Shown: positions 16,992 through 26,548 of the stretch, piece by piece
Numbering within the stretch: the first letter of the stretch is position 1
Layout: each line of letters opens with the position of its first letter
Assembly (NCBI GenBank): GCA_910585095.1
Contig: CAJUBU010000005.1
Location: 64,792-128,791 of the forward strand
Source of the DNA: an uncultured Lachnospira sp.
Lineage (GTDB): Bacteria > Bacillota > Clostridia > Lachnospirales > Lachnospiraceae
DNA: 64,000 nucleotides
Reading direction: 5' to 3'
Translations under genes and position numbers: made by a program
The notes under the pieces: generated by a model
Databases searched by the model: none
What the model was told of the DNA's origin: nothing
The model's input: the letters and a program-made list of their open reading frames with translations, nothing else

Positions 16992-17993
16992 GTGAAAGTT
17001 ATTAATGAAGATATTAAAAACAAGACTTTTAAAAAAGTTTATCTTCTTTATGGTGATGAACCCTATCTGAAAAAACAGTACAGGGATAGGATTAAAGAAA
17101 ATATAACAGGTTCAGATACAATGAATTTTTCCTATTATAAGGGCGACAAGTTAAATATTAAAGAAATTATAGAAATGGCAGATACATTGCCTTTTTTTTC
17201 CGAAAAACGTTTGATTGTTATTGAAAATAGTGGGTTTTTTAAGCGTTCCAATGAAGAACTTGCAGCGTTTATCAGCATATTGCCCGATTATCTCGTTCTT
17301 GTATTTGTAGAAGAGGCAGTTGATGAGCGAAATAAACTTTTTAAAGCCGTAAAAAAAGAAGGATATGTTTCCTTAATGAATCAGCAGACCGAATCCGTAC
17401 TTATAAAGTGGATTGGCAAATGTTTTAAAGAAAAGGAAATGACAATAGAGCCAGCCGCTATAAGATTGCTTCTTGATAAGACAGACGCATCGATGGTGCT
17501 GATTAAGGCAGAGATGGATAAAATTATATCGTATTGCGGTACAAGAACAAAAGTCAATACAGCCGATATTGAGGCGATATGTAGTACCATGACAGTAAGT
17601 AAAATATTTGATATGATAACAGCCATTGCGGTAAAAAGGCAGCAGGAGGCTTTGAGATTATATTATGACTTGCTTGCTCAAAAAGAACCTCCTATGAATA
17701 TACTGAGTTTGATGGTTCGTCAGTTTAATGGAATTTTGCAGGTAAAAGAGGCGCTGGCAATGGGGGTAAATTCTTATGATATTGCAAAAAGTATGGGTGT
17801 TGCACCGTTTATTGCTCAAAAATATAGCAGTCAGGCAAAAAATTTTAGTATAAAACAGTTAAAATTGGCTTTAAAAGACCTTGCTGATGTGGAGGAGGCA
17901 GTAAAAACAGGAAAATTAGATGCTAAGATGGCTGTTGAATTAATGATTATAAAATATAGTGCGAAGAAGGTGGAGATGGAACATGTTGGATAA
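16992..17993 (+). CDS. holA: DNA polymerase III subunit delta
   Basis: 333 residues. The opening FKKVYLLYGDEPYLKKQYRDRIKENI is typical of the AAA-like delta subunit that opens the beta clamp in the clamp loader. The conserved LPFFSEKRLIVIEN and LLDKTDASMVLIKAEMDKI segments are also present, and length fits YqeN/HolA. It starts at GTG after AAAAGGAG. Its last 11 bases overlap the cellulase start. In Bacillus and most Clostridia holA is followed by rpsT, but here rpsT is 15 kb away. Confidence 0.9.
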   Translation: MKVINEDIKNKTFKKVYLLYGDEPYLKKQYRDRIKENITGSDTMNFSYYKGDKLNIKEIIEMADTLPFFSEKRLIVIENSGFFKRSNEELAAFISILPDYLVLVFVEEAVDERNKLFKAVKKEGYVSLMNQQTESVLIKWIGKCFKEKEMTIEPAAIRLLLDKTDASMVLIKAEMDKIISYCGTRTKVNTADIEAICSTMTVSKIFDMITAIAVKRQQEALRLYYDLLAQKEPPMNILSLMVRQFNGILQVKEALAMGVNSYDIAKSMGVAPFIAQKYSSQAKNFSIKQLKLALKDLADVEEAVKTGKLDAKMAVELMIIKYSAKKVEMEHVG

Positions 17994-19713
17994 GTTAAAA
18001 CAAACATTTAAACAGATGGACAAAAAGAAGTTCATAACGCTTGGTATACTGGCAGCAGTGATATTGATTGTAGGAATTGTTGCAGGAATTGGTATATCGG
18101 CAGTCACAAAAGAAAAACAACAAACCGTAGGAAATATTGCAACACCTGAAGATGCCGCAGGTGGCAATACAGCTTCTAATTCAAATGCGACGTCCAATCA
18201 ACCGACGGATTTGGCATATAGCAAAAAGGAAGATGAGCCATCGGCAGTTGCTGATTTTGCAAAAACCAATACATGGGAAAGTGATGGCAAAAAATTTGCA
18301 CAGATTGATGTTACAGTAAAAAATGCAGGTGTTGGAAAAATAACCGATTGGACTATGCAGTTTACACTTGGTGCAAATGCCAGTATTGAGCAGAGTTGGA
18401 ACTGTGTGTTAGAGACAAACAAAAACGGAGATATTCTTGAGGTGAAAATGAAGCCTGTGGATTATAATAAGAATATTGAAGTTGGAGAAGGAACACAAGG
18501 AATTGGATTTATATTTGGTGCTGCTACGGATGTGAATGTAGGAAAATACAGTATAGAAACAACAGTAGATGGAGTTACGATGGTGGCAGATGGCGGTGAA
18601 GAAAATCAAGATGATGAAACAACCGCATCAAATAATAATGAAGAAAATACAGAAGGTAATAATACCCCAAATAATGATAATAATCAAAACAATAATAACT
18701 CCGATAATAATAATCAAAATAATAACAACTCCGATAATAATCATAATTCAGGGGGCGGTTCAAATAATGATGAACCATCAAATGGTGGCGGTAATCAATA
18801 TACAGGACCGACAACAACAGTATCTGGACGTCTTCATGTAGAAGGCACATCAATTGTTGACAGTAGTGGAAGCAGAGTTCAGCTTCGCGGTGTAAGTACA
18901 CATGGTTTGGCTTGGTTTCCACAATATGTTAATTATGAGGCATTTCAGACATTAAGAGATGATTGGGGTGCCAATGTGGTGCGTTTGGCAATGTATACGG
19001 CAGAATATGGCGGATATTGTACAGGTGGTGACAGGGAATCATTAAAATCATTAGTGGATGCTGGCGTAAGTTATGCAACACAGCTTGGAATGTATGTTAT
19101 TATTGACTGGCATATTCTCAGTGATGGAAATCCTTATCAACATAAAGATGAGGCTGTTGCTTTTTTCTCAGAAATGTCTGCCAGATATGCAGGAAATGGC
19201 AATGTAATATATGAGATATGCAATGAACCTCAAAATTCTGATTGGAATAGTGTTATAAAACCATATGCAGAGGAAGTATTGTCTGCTATAAGAAGCAATA
19301 CCGATGCGCTTGTTATTGTAGGAACGAATACATGGAGCCAAGATGTCGATGCGGTGATAGGAAATCAGATAAATGATTCAAACGTATGTTATGCACTGCA
19401 TTTTTATGCGGCAACACATACCGATTATATCCGAAATAAATTAATAACGGCTATGGATAATGGCGTGCCAGTCTTTGTAAGTGAGTGCAGTATATGCGAT
19501 GCTTCTGGAAACGGCGGTATAGATTACGGTTCAGCAGATGCATGGCTCAATCTGTTAAACAGCAGAGGCGTTAGTTTTCTTGCATGGAGTTTGTGTAATA
19601 AAGCGGAGACTTCTGCACTGATAAATCCAGGCTGTGATAAAACAAGCGGTTGGGATGAAAGTGATTTGTCCGATACAGGTCGATGGTTTAGAAATGCAAT
19701 AAGAAATAGTTAA
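17983..19713 (+). CDS. Membrane-anchored cellulase: TM anchor, CBM2-like module, Asn-rich linker, GH5 catalytic domain
   Basis: 576 residues. A lysine-rich N-terminus and one membrane span (about 20-40) with no cleavage site leave the protein tethered outside the cell. A CBM2-like beta module (about 75-190, with ITDWTMQFTLGANASIEQSW) would bind cellulose. A linker very rich in Asn, Asp and Gly (about 190-265) leads to a GH5 barrel: RGVSTHGLAWFP, acid/base Glu in YEICNEPQ (about 413) and nucleophile Glu in VFVSECS (about 501). It should cut internal beta-1,4-glucan bonds. ATG 17983 overlaps holA by 11 bases with GGAG upstream, so it may be translationally coupled to a replication gene, an odd pairing. 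Confidence 0.9.
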   Translation: MLDKLKQTFKQMDKKKFITLGILAAVILIVGIVAGIGISAVTKEKQQTVGNIATPEDAAGGNTASNSNATSNQPTDLAYSKKEDEPSAVADFAKTNTWESDGKKFAQIDVTVKNAGVGKITDWTMQFTLGANASIEQSWNCVLETNKNGDILEVKMKPVDYNKNIEVGEGTQGIGFIFGAATDVNVGKYSIETTVDGVTMVADGGEENQDDETTASNNNEENTEGNNTPNNDNNQNNNNSDNNNQNNNNSDNNHNSGGGSNNDEPSNGGGNQYTGPTTTVSGRLHVEGTSIVDSSGSRVQLRGVSTHGLAWFPQYVNYEAFQTLRDDWGANVVRLAMYTAEYGGYCTGGDRESLKSLVDAGVSYATQLGMYVIIDWHILSDGNPYQHKDEAVAFFSEMSARYAGNGNVIYEICNEPQNSDWNSVIKPYAEEVLSAIRSNTDALVIVGTNTWSQDVDAVIGNQINDSNVCYALHFYAATHTDYIRNKLITAMDNGVPVFVSECSICDASGNGGIDYGSADAWLNLLNSRGVSFLAWSLCNKAETSALINPGCDKTSGWDESDLSDTGRWFRNAIRNS

Positions 19714-19777
19714 TATACTGAAAACTATAACGGAATATAAATCAAACATTTATGTCTGAATGAGAGGAGTTGCAAAA

Positions 19778-22700
19778 ATGAAGCTATCCATTAAGTCGAT
19801 TTTGCGCTTTTTATTTCCTGAAATACAAATTGTTGATGCTGTAAGGCAAGAAGGGTTTATTGCGAAAAAACAAACGCAGGAAAACAGCAAGCATACAGGT
19901 AACAATACCATTATTGGCAACACAGTAATACGAAGCAATGGGGGTCTAAGTATGCAACCTCCTTCTGCACCTATCAATCGGGCAGGTGTGTCTAAAGTGG
20001 AATCTACTTCTTCTTCCGTTACAATAAACGCCGATAAAGTAGATGGAAGATTTGAGGGTATTGAGCAGCAGCTTCGGCAACGTTGGATAGCATCACATAA
20101 TAATATTTTGGCTTTGTGTCAGGCATTTAAGCGCCCTTTTGTGATGGGTGTTCGTCCCATGATGCCAAAAAATACTATTTTGCTGATTGGAAATGAAAGC
20201 CGTGGTAAAGTAAAAGCAATCCGTGATATATGTATGTTGTTGAAACAAAAGTGTGTATTGCGCTATTTAGAGGTTCCAATTGTAGGTTTTGAAAGATATA
20301 AAACCAGTTCTGAGGATGAACTATTTTTAAGTGATTTATATAAAGCTTTATACGCTCAATCCGATGTTATTGTTTTTGAAAATATTGATAAAGCAAATTT
20401 TCGATGTTTGGATATTGTGTTTCAGCTTATAAAAAGCGGACTTTATCGCTTGCAAAAGCGGTATGTATTGCACAATAGTATGCTTGTGGAATCGACGGGA
20501 ATGTTAAATACAGCTTCCATTTCTGAATTGAATGCAAATGGTAAGTATTTTATTTTCACATCTACTTGTCCTGCCCCAAAAGTGACAGAGTATGTGGGAA
20601 ATGAATTTGCCCGACTTATTAATGATATTATTGTTCTTGATGAGTTTAGTCAATCAGAGCTGCAAGAAGTCGTTGAAGGTATTTTAAACCAATTGATAAA
20701 CAAGACAAAAAAACAGCTTCAAATTGTTTTATTGATGGATAGGTCTTGTATGGATAAGGTTATACATTGTTATGATACCACCAAAGGGGTAAAAGGTTTA
20801 ATTGAAGCAGTTGAGGAATATATTTATAAGCCATTGGCAGAATATAGACTTTGGAAACCTATACAGAACGATGAAAATGCTGTACTTAAATATGAGGATG
20901 GTTACAAGCTCTATATTCAAAATGAGGTAATCTCGCTTAATAGCTATGTTAAGCAGTATGACGCTTTAGCATTTGAAAGTGTTAAACAGGAGCTTGACAG
21001 TGTTATTGGATTGAGTGCCGTTAAAGCGTATGTGCTTAATCTTGAAAACAACTTAACGGTTCAAAAGCTTAGAGCAGCAAAGGGATTAAAGGCAGCAGAC
21101 CTTTCTATGCATATGATTTTTACGGGGAATCCTGGCACTGGCAAAACAACGATTGCTCGTATTGTAGCCAAATATTTGAAAGCTATAGGCGTGCTTAGTT
21201 CTGGTCAGTTGAGAGAAGTGAGCCGTTCTGATATGGTGGGACAATATGTTGGTCAAACTGCAAAATTAACGACCGAATTGATTACATCTGCAATTGGTGG
21301 TGTATTATTTATTGATGAAGCTTATTCACTGTGTCGTGATAAAAACGATGTTTTTGGTTTGGAAGCGATTGACGCTTTGGTGAAAGGCATTGAGGATTAC
21401 AGGGATAACCTTGTTGTTATTCTTGCGGGTTATTCGGATGAAATGGCAGAGTTTCTCAAAACCAATCCTGGCTTGAAATCAAGATTCCCTAATGTAATTG
21501 ATTTTGAGGATTATACACCTGATGAAATGTATGAAATCGCTAAAATGACTGCCAAAAGCAAGGGGTATCGCATTTCTGAAGAATGCCGTACACCTATGCT
21601 TGATGTGTTTGAAAGAAAGCAGATTAAAGGAAAAAATGATAGCGGTAATGGTCGCCTTGCTCGTAATTTGATTGAAGCAGCGATATTAAATCAATCGCAA
21701 AGAATCGCAAAAGATAGTACTCAAGATTTAGAATTGCTAACGGTGGAAGACTTTGAACTGCATCAAAAGAAAACATTTAATCTTGAAGAAGAACTGGCAG
21801 CAATTATTGGTCTTGAAAATGTAAAAGATTTTGTGCGAACACAGTACAATGTGATACTTGCAAGAGAAAAGCGCAAAAAAGCTTCCTTAAAAGTCGATAC
21901 AACGCAGTCGTTGAATATGATTTTTAGCGGAAATCCAGGTACTGGCAAAACGACAATGGCTCGTGTTGTTGCAAATATGTTTCATTCAATGGGATTGCTA
22001 AAATTGGGACATTTGGTTGAAACGGATAAAAGCGGACTTATTGCAGAATATGTAGGGCAAACTGCCAAAAAGACGGAGGAAGTGTTTAAATCCGCATTAG
22101 GCGGCGTACTTTTCATTGATGAAGCCTATGCTATAACAAACGACGGCAGCAGCTTTGGGCAGGAATGTATTGACATTTTAGTTAAATTGATTGAGGATTA
22201 TCGAGGGGAAATTCTTGTTATCTTAGCTGGTTATAGCAAAGAAATGAATGATTTTATGAAAGCCAATTCTGGTTTGGAATCTCGATTTCCACTCAAAATT
22301 GATTTTCCAGATTACTCGGCAGATGAATTGTTTGAAATTGGAAAAAACATGATTTCTAAAAAGGGCTTTAGTCTTTCAGAAGATGCCGTTTTGGCATTTA
22401 AAGAAGCGGTATATGACCTAAAACGCCACTCTAGCGCTACTTCAGGAAATGGTCGTATGGTTCGCAATTATATTGATGAAATTATTAGAAATCAGTCTTC
22501 TCGTATTGCATTGTCAGAAGTAAGCGCTGAAGAAATGACTGTTATTATAGCAAAGGATATAGAAGCAGAATCACCTGTTGAAAATACATATAATCTTGAG
22601 GCAGAATTGAGCAAAGTTGTTGGTCTTGAGTCTGTCAAGAACTATATTCGCAGTCTCAATGCAAGGTTAATGGTTCAGGAACAGCGCAAAAAGCATGGTT

Positions 22701-23392
22701 TAAAAGTTAGTACTACGCAAACCCTTCATATGATTTTTATGGGCAATCCCGGTACTGGCAAAACAATGATGGCACGTACTGTGGCAAATGTGCTTTCTAA
22801 TATGGGTATCATCTCCACAAATAAATTGGTCGAAACAGACCGTTCGGGATTAGTTGCAGGTTATGTCGGTCAAACAGCAATAAAAACTAGAGAAGTTATT
22901 GAAAGCGCTCTTGATGGTGTTTTGTTTATTGATGAAGCATACGCATTAGCACAGGGTGGCAATAACGATTTTGGGCAGGAAGCAATTGATACGTTGGTTA
23001 AAATGATGGATGATAACAGGGAACGGCTTGTTGTAATTCTTGCAGGATATTGTGATGATATGCACAACTTTCTAAATCGAAATGCAGGCTTAAAATCTCG
23101 CTTTCCAAATATTATTGAATTTGAAGATTACTCAACAAATGAATTACTCAGCATTGCTGAAAAAATGTATAAAGAACAAGGATATGTGTTGAGTTCTAAA
23201 GCAATAGAATTATTGAGTGAAATTTTTGAAGAAGGCAAAAAACAGCCGCAATTTGGCAATGGTCGTTATGTAAGGAATATCTTTGAGAAATCATTGAATA
23301 GCCAAGCTATGCGCCTTAGTCGTTCAAGTACAATAGGCAAGGCAGAACTGTCAACAATTATTGACAAGGATATTAAGGAGGTGCTTTTATGA
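19778..23392 (+). CDS. Large ATPase with a degenerate P-loop region and three CbbX/SpoVK-type AAA+ modules
   Basis: 1204 residues. The N-terminal region (1-100) is unlike known domains. A degenerate NTPase region follows, with GNESRGK near 137 in place of Walker A. Three tandem CbbX-type AAA+ modules have Walker A GNPGTGKT near 449, 718 and 988, Walker B GGVLFIDEAY or DGVLFIDEAY, LAGY sensor motifs and GNGR...RN arginines. All three modules keep these motifs, so they look active. CbbX-class ATPases remodel proteins by threading; SpoVK and ESX EccA are relatives. ATG 19778 follows GAGAGGAG. The next gene overlaps by 4 bases (ATGA), so it works with two membrane proteins. Function unknown. Confidence 0.85.
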   Translation: MKLSIKSILRFLFPEIQIVDAVRQEGFIAKKQTQENSKHTGNNTIIGNTVIRSNGGLSMQPPSAPINRAGVSKVESTSSSVTINADKVDGRFEGIEQQLRQRWIASHNNILALCQAFKRPFVMGVRPMMPKNTILLIGNESRGKVKAIRDICMLLKQKCVLRYLEVPIVGFERYKTSSEDELFLSDLYKALYAQSDVIVFENIDKANFRCLDIVFQLIKSGLYRLQKRYVLHNSMLVESTGMLNTASISELNANGKYFIFTSTCPAPKVTEYVGNEFARLINDIIVLDEFSQSELQEVVEGILNQLINKTKKQLQIVLLMDRSCMDKVIHCYDTTKGVKGLIEAVEEYIYKPLAEYRLWKPIQNDENAVLKYEDGYKLYIQNEVISLNSYVKQYDALAFESVKQELDSVIGLSAVKAYVLNLENNLTVQKLRAAKGLKAADLSMHMIFTGNPGTGKTTIARIVAKYLKAIGVLSSGQLREVSRSDMVGQYVGQTAKLTTELITSAIGGVLFIDEAYSLCRDKNDVFGLEAIDALVKGIEDYRDNLVVILAGYSDEMAEFLKTNPGLKSRFPNVIDFEDYTPDEMYEIAKMTAKSKGYRISEECRTPMLDVFERKQIKGKNDSGNGRLARNLIEAAILNQSQRIAKDSTQDLELLTVEDFELHQKKTFNLEEELAAIIGLENVKDFVRTQYNVILAREKRKKASLKVDTTQSLNMIFSGNPGTGKTTMARVVANMFHSMGLLKLGHLVETDKSGLIAEYVGQTAKKTEEVFKSALGGVLFIDEAYAITNDGSSFGQECIDILVKLIEDYRGEILVILAGYSKEMNDFMKANSGLESRFPLKIDFPDYSADELFEIGKNMISKKGFSLSEDAVLAFKEAVYDLKRHSSATSGNGRMVRNYIDEIIRNQSSRIALSEVSAEEMTVIIAKDIEAESPVENTYNLEAELSKVVGLESVKNYIRSLNARLMVQEQRKKHGLKVSTTQTLHMIFMGNPGTGKTMMARTVANVLSNMGIISTNKLVETDRSGLVAGYVGQTAIKTREVIESALDGVLFIDEAYALAQGGNNDFGQEAIDTLVKMMDDNRERLVVILAGYCDDMHNFLNRNAGLKSRFPNIIEFEDYSTNELLSIAEKMYKEQGYVLSSKAIELLSEIFEEGKKQPQFGNGRYVRNIFEKSLNSQAMRLSRSSTIGKAELSTIIDKDIKEVLL

Positions 23393-23841
23393 TGAAAAAA
23401 TGGATTTCAAATATTGCTGCCATTTTATGGTTCTTTGGCGTGGTGATTTGGATGTTGCTGATGTTATTTTTTACGCTGGTAATGTTGCCAAGTGATATGA
23501 CATCTATAATAGATTCTGGATTTGGAATAAAGCCAATTGGCTTTACATTTCTGTTGATTTTTAGTTTTATATTTGGAATAACAATGTTGGTTCCTGCTTT
23601 TAGACAATGTTTTCGTAAACTTCCTTGGTTATATCCTTATATAACCATTTTAATTGCTAATGTAATGATTCTTTCCATAGGAATTGAGATACTTAATTAT
23701 GGCTATCAAGTACAGAGTGATACAAGACATACGCTTTTTTTTGTGTTGATGATTGTTCAAATTATTGTTTGCCGCATAGCAATGTGCTTCTTTTTTCATA
23801 AGAAACCAATGAGAATAGCGAGGGAAGATTATGAGCAATAA
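23389..23841 (+). CDS. Four-helix membrane protein of the AAA+ operon
   Basis: 150 residues with four hydrophobic segments at about 8-32, 47-68, 81-103 and 115-136, and a basic C-terminus. I recognise no family. Its ATG overlaps the stop of the triple AAA+ gene and its end overlaps the next start by 11 bases, so the three are tightly coupled. It may be the membrane partner on which the ATPase acts. Confidence 0.7.
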   Translation: MMKKWISNIAAILWFFGVVIWMLLMLFFTLVMLPSDMTSIIDSGFGIKPIGFTFLLIFSFIFGITMLVPAFRQCFRKLPWLYPYITILIANVMILSIGIEILNYGYQVQSDTRHTLFFVLMIVQIIVCRIAMCFFFHKKPMRIAREDYEQ

Positions 23842-24481
23842 TAATCAAAAACAGTTTTCTGACAGAACAGCAAATAAAGCAAACGTTGATACCAATAATA
23901 GAGAAGAGCAGCTTTTGCGGTCTTCTGTGGAATCCGAACAGCCTGTTGATGTTACAGAACCTATGCCAAAGAAGAAAGGAAAAACGAAAGCCGACAAAAA
24001 ATTGAAAATAACGGGATTAGTATTAGCAGGATTGTTTGTGGTTTCAATATTTTTTATGCCAACGTCTTCAAGTGTAAATACATCAGAGCAAGCCATTCAA
24101 GCGTTGGAAAATCGTATTTCTACACAACTTCCTATTGGTGTTCGCATTCTTTCCAAAGATGAGAACTTAGCGGGGCAAGACCGAACTATCACACATTCGT
24201 CTCCGACTGACGAGAACAAGATACATATTTGGGACTATGCAGCCGAAGATGGAGACTATGTGCAGATTTTAGTTGATGGCGTTGCAATATGTGACCCATT
24301 TATGATTAAAAATAAACCCGTAGTTTTTACTGTTCCAACTACGGGAGAGATTCAAGTGCTAGGAATAAGAGATGGTGGTGGTGGCATTACATATGCTGTT
24401 CACTATGATGTAAATGGAACGACATATTTTAACGGAACAGATGTCGGCAATGGAAATCGGTATACTTTAATCAAAGAGTAG
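23831..24481 (+). CDS. Single-span protein with a C-terminal extracytoplasmic domain
   Basis: 216 residues. A hydrophilic cytoplasmic segment (1-55) rich in Asn, Gln and Lys ends in a KKKGKTKADKK stretch. One membrane span (about 57-75) and an extracytoplasmic domain (about 85-216) follow, with many Gly and aromatic residues (IHIWDYAAEDGDYVQILVDG; GIRDGGGGITYAVHYDVNG) that suggest a beta-sandwich. No family is named with confidence. It overlaps the four-helix gene by 11 bases and is followed by a strong terminator, so it closes the three-gene operon. Confidence 0.7.
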   Translation: MSNNNQKQFSDRTANKANVDTNNREEQLLRSSVESEQPVDVTEPMPKKKGKTKADKKLKITGLVLAGLFVVSIFFMPTSSSVNTSEQAIQALENRISTQLPIGVRILSKDENLAGQDRTITHSSPTDENKIHIWDYAAEDGDYVQILVDGVAICDPFMIKNKPVVFTVPTTGEIQVLGIRDGGGGITYAVHYDVNGTTYFNGTDVGNGNRYTLIKE

Positions 24482-24496
24482 AGTAAGAAAAGTAAT

Positions 24497-24546
24497 AAAC
24501 CGCTGCAATGTTCATCTCTGTGCAGGATGGAAGGTGCAGCGGTTTT
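24497..24546 (+). terminator. Terminator of the AAA+ operon
   Basis: AAACCGCTGCA (24497-24507) pairs with TGCAGCGGTTT (24535-24545), an 11-bp perfect stem with a 27-nt loop. The right arm ends in TTTTG. Confidence 0.75.
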
Positions 24547-24596
24547 GTATGTGTGAAACAAGAGAGTTATTTTGCACATGTAATTAGTGCATACAA

Positions 24597-25049
24597 TTAA
24601 TCAACTTCCTCTAATTTCATATATAAAAGGGGGTAAGCATTGCCTTGTTCATCATAATCCGTTCGTTTATAAACATGAAAACCCATATATTCATAAAACC
24701 CTTTTGCAAGTGGGTTTTGCTCATTAACAGTCAATTCATTGATAGAGTAGTTTTTAATCCCATACTGAATGAGTTTTTTTCCTAGTCCGTTTCCTTGTTC
24801 TTCAGGTGTAATAAACAGCATTTCAAGTTTTTGAGTTTCAATTCCCATAAATGCAACAGGGATTTTGTCTGTATTTTCTGCAATTATCAAATGAGCAATA
24901 TCATTTAAAGCTTGAGGAATATATTTTTTAATGGTTTTTACTTCATCTTCTGATAAAAACAGGTGTGTTGTTTTAACAGACTTTTCCCATATACATATTA
25001 ACTGTTCTATCAGCAATGATGTTAGTTGCTTAGCTTCTAAGATTTTCAT
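24597..25049 (-). CDS. GNAT-family N-acetyltransferase
   Basis: 150 residues. The acetyl-CoA-binding motif is LEMLFITPEEQGNGLGKKLIQYGI near residues 73-97, followed by the family's ELTVNEQNPLAKGFYEYMGF. It would transfer an acetyl group to a small molecule or protein N-terminus; the substrate is unknown. An AGGAGG ribosome site precedes the ATG. It stands alone, convergent to the AAA+ operon. Confidence 0.85.
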   Translation of the reverse strand: MKILEAKQLTSLLIEQLICIWEKSVKTTHLFLSEDEVKTIKKYIPQALNDIAHLIIAENTDKIPVAFMGIETQKLEMLFITPEEQGNGLGKKLIQYGIKNYSINELTVNEQNPLAKGFYEYMGFHVYKRTDYDEQGNAYPLLYMKLEEVD

Positions 25050-25171
25050 TTATTCCTCCTTAAATTTCAGTATAATTTTTTATTTCTCATTATAAAATTT
25101 AAGAATATGAAAATAGTGGCTTTTTTTAAACAAGATTTCCTGTCTTTTAGGTATATGAAATAAGTAGTTGT

Positions 25172-26548
25172 CTATGAAGTAGTAGTGCAATTTTTCTTTT
25201 CAAAGAAATGGTCTACTTCTTTTTTTATTATTTCTGGTGAAAGAGATTTAGATAAATATCCTTGTGGCTTGAGTTCAACAACTCTTTTGACGCTTTCTTT
25301 GTCAACTCTGCTCGTCAGAAAGATAACGGGGATATCTGCAAAATCACTCTCAGAACGAATCATCTCTAATATTTGACTGCCCTTGCAGACAGGCATCTCA
25401 TAATCTAACAAGATTAGGTCGGGTCTGTTTAGTGTAATACTTCTAAATGCGGATAAGCCTGAAGTTGCGGTTATTACTTCGTATGTATTACTCAATAATT
25501 CCTGCATCATTTTTAGTATAAAATCCAAATCGTCTACAACAAGTATTTTCTTTTTTTGACTTGCGGCATTTTTCCGCGCTTTATTTTCATTCAGGTATTT
25601 TTCAACCTCTGCCATAGCATTTTCTGTAATAAGTGAACTTCCGATTTCTCCGTTTGTGAGCATATCAACAGTAGTCATGCAATATGCAAAATATCCTTTT
25701 CCAGTATCAAACAGCAAGCTAAATTGCGGACTATGTTTTTCAAATACTTTTTGAAATTGCTCATAGGTTAGCAATTGTTCTTCCTTTACTTCGGACTGTT
25801 CTAAAGATGGAAAATGTCCTTTGATATGTTCTACAAGCTGTCTTGCTATATATCGTGTTACGTTCATCAACATAACACTTACAGCTTTTGATTTTGTATC
25901 TATCACATTGCTAAGTGTGCTGCTAATGAGCTGTTCTTCAAAAACGAGAAGAAACTCCCATCTCTTTTTTTCTTTTGTGATGTAAATTAAGCGATAGTAG
26001 ATTCCATTTCCAAATTTTTCGCCGCCATAACAATTGCTGATAAGTTGTGAATCCAACTGAAACATAGTATGTAGCTGACTGACAATAGTCTGTGCCATAA
26101 CTGCCTGTTCTTCTTCTGGCAAAAGATTTTTCCATTGTTTTACAACGTCTCCGTTTACAATTGCTTGGTCTTCTATCAATGTATGTCCAATTAGCCATCC
26201 TGCACATACACCAAGAAAATGATTGATTGAGTTTTCAGAATAGCCTGTTAAATCCAATTCTTTTTCAAGAGCAGGAAGCGTAGTTTCACGAAAATTTGTA
26301 TGAATACGCTTGTGCATCTCAAAACCTGTATAGTTAATGGACGCCATATAATCTTCCTCATCCTTAAAATGCTGAAGTGCATGGTCTTTAAAGTATTTTA
26401 CAGCCTCCTGACAAACCCACTGACTTTTTAACTCTTGTTGACCCAAATTGAACAGCTTATTGAGAATACGGAACAGTTTTCGATGTTCCTTGTCAATAAT
26501 ATCCACGCCAATATCATGCCGTTTGTCCCATATTAATTGATTTCCCAT
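25172..26548 (-). CDS. Hemerythrin-like domain fused to a middle domain and a C-terminal response-regulator receiver
   Basis: 458 residues. The N-terminal bacteriohemerythrin (1-135) has iron ligands in EHRKLF, HFKDEEDYM, HKRIHTNF and WLIGHTLIEDQ, so it probably binds O2 or NO at a diiron site. The middle region (about 140-310) is alpha/beta and faintly resembles CheX/CheC-type phosphatases, which I cannot confirm. The receiver domain (about 335-458) has VVDDLDF, phospho-acceptor Asp in LILLDYEMP, Thr in FLTSR and Lys in LSKSLSP. No output domain follows. The combination suggests redox- or oxygen-dependent phosphorelay or chemotaxis signalling. The leader has the hairpin-bridged ribosome site. 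Confidence 0.8.
   Translation of the reverse strand: MGNQLIWDKRHDIGVDIIDKEHRKLFRILNKLFNLGQQELKSQWVCQEAVKYFKDHALQHFKDEEDYMASINYTGFEMHKRIHTNFRETTLPALEKELDLTGYSENSINHFLGVCAGWLIGHTLIEDQAIVNGDVVKQWKNLLPEEEQAVMAQTIVSQLHTMFQLDSQLISNCYGGEKFGNGIYYRLIYITKEKKRWEFLLVFEEQLISSTLSNVIDTKSKAVSVMLMNVTRYIARQLVEHIKGHFPSLEQSEVKEEQLLTYEQFQKVFEKHSPQFSLLFDTGKGYFAYCMTTVDMLTNGEIGSSLITENAMAEVEKYLNENKARKNAASQKKKILVVDDLDFILKMMQELLSNTYEVITATSGLSAFRSITLNRPDLILLDYEMPVCKGSQILEMIRSESDFADIPVIFLTSRVDKESVKRVVELKPQGYLSKSLSPEIIKKEVDHFFEKKNCTTTS

Noticed and set aside
18660..18750. Short direct repeats (AATAATAATCAAAACAATAA-type) that could be mistaken for a CRISPR array.
   Set aside because: They encode the Asn-rich linker of the cellulase, with no spacers. 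No CRISPR array was found in the window.
18575..18922. Tyr/Ile-rich open frames opposite and out of frame with the cellulase linker.
   Set aside because: They come from the AAT/GAT repeats of the Asn-Asp linker and have no start signals.
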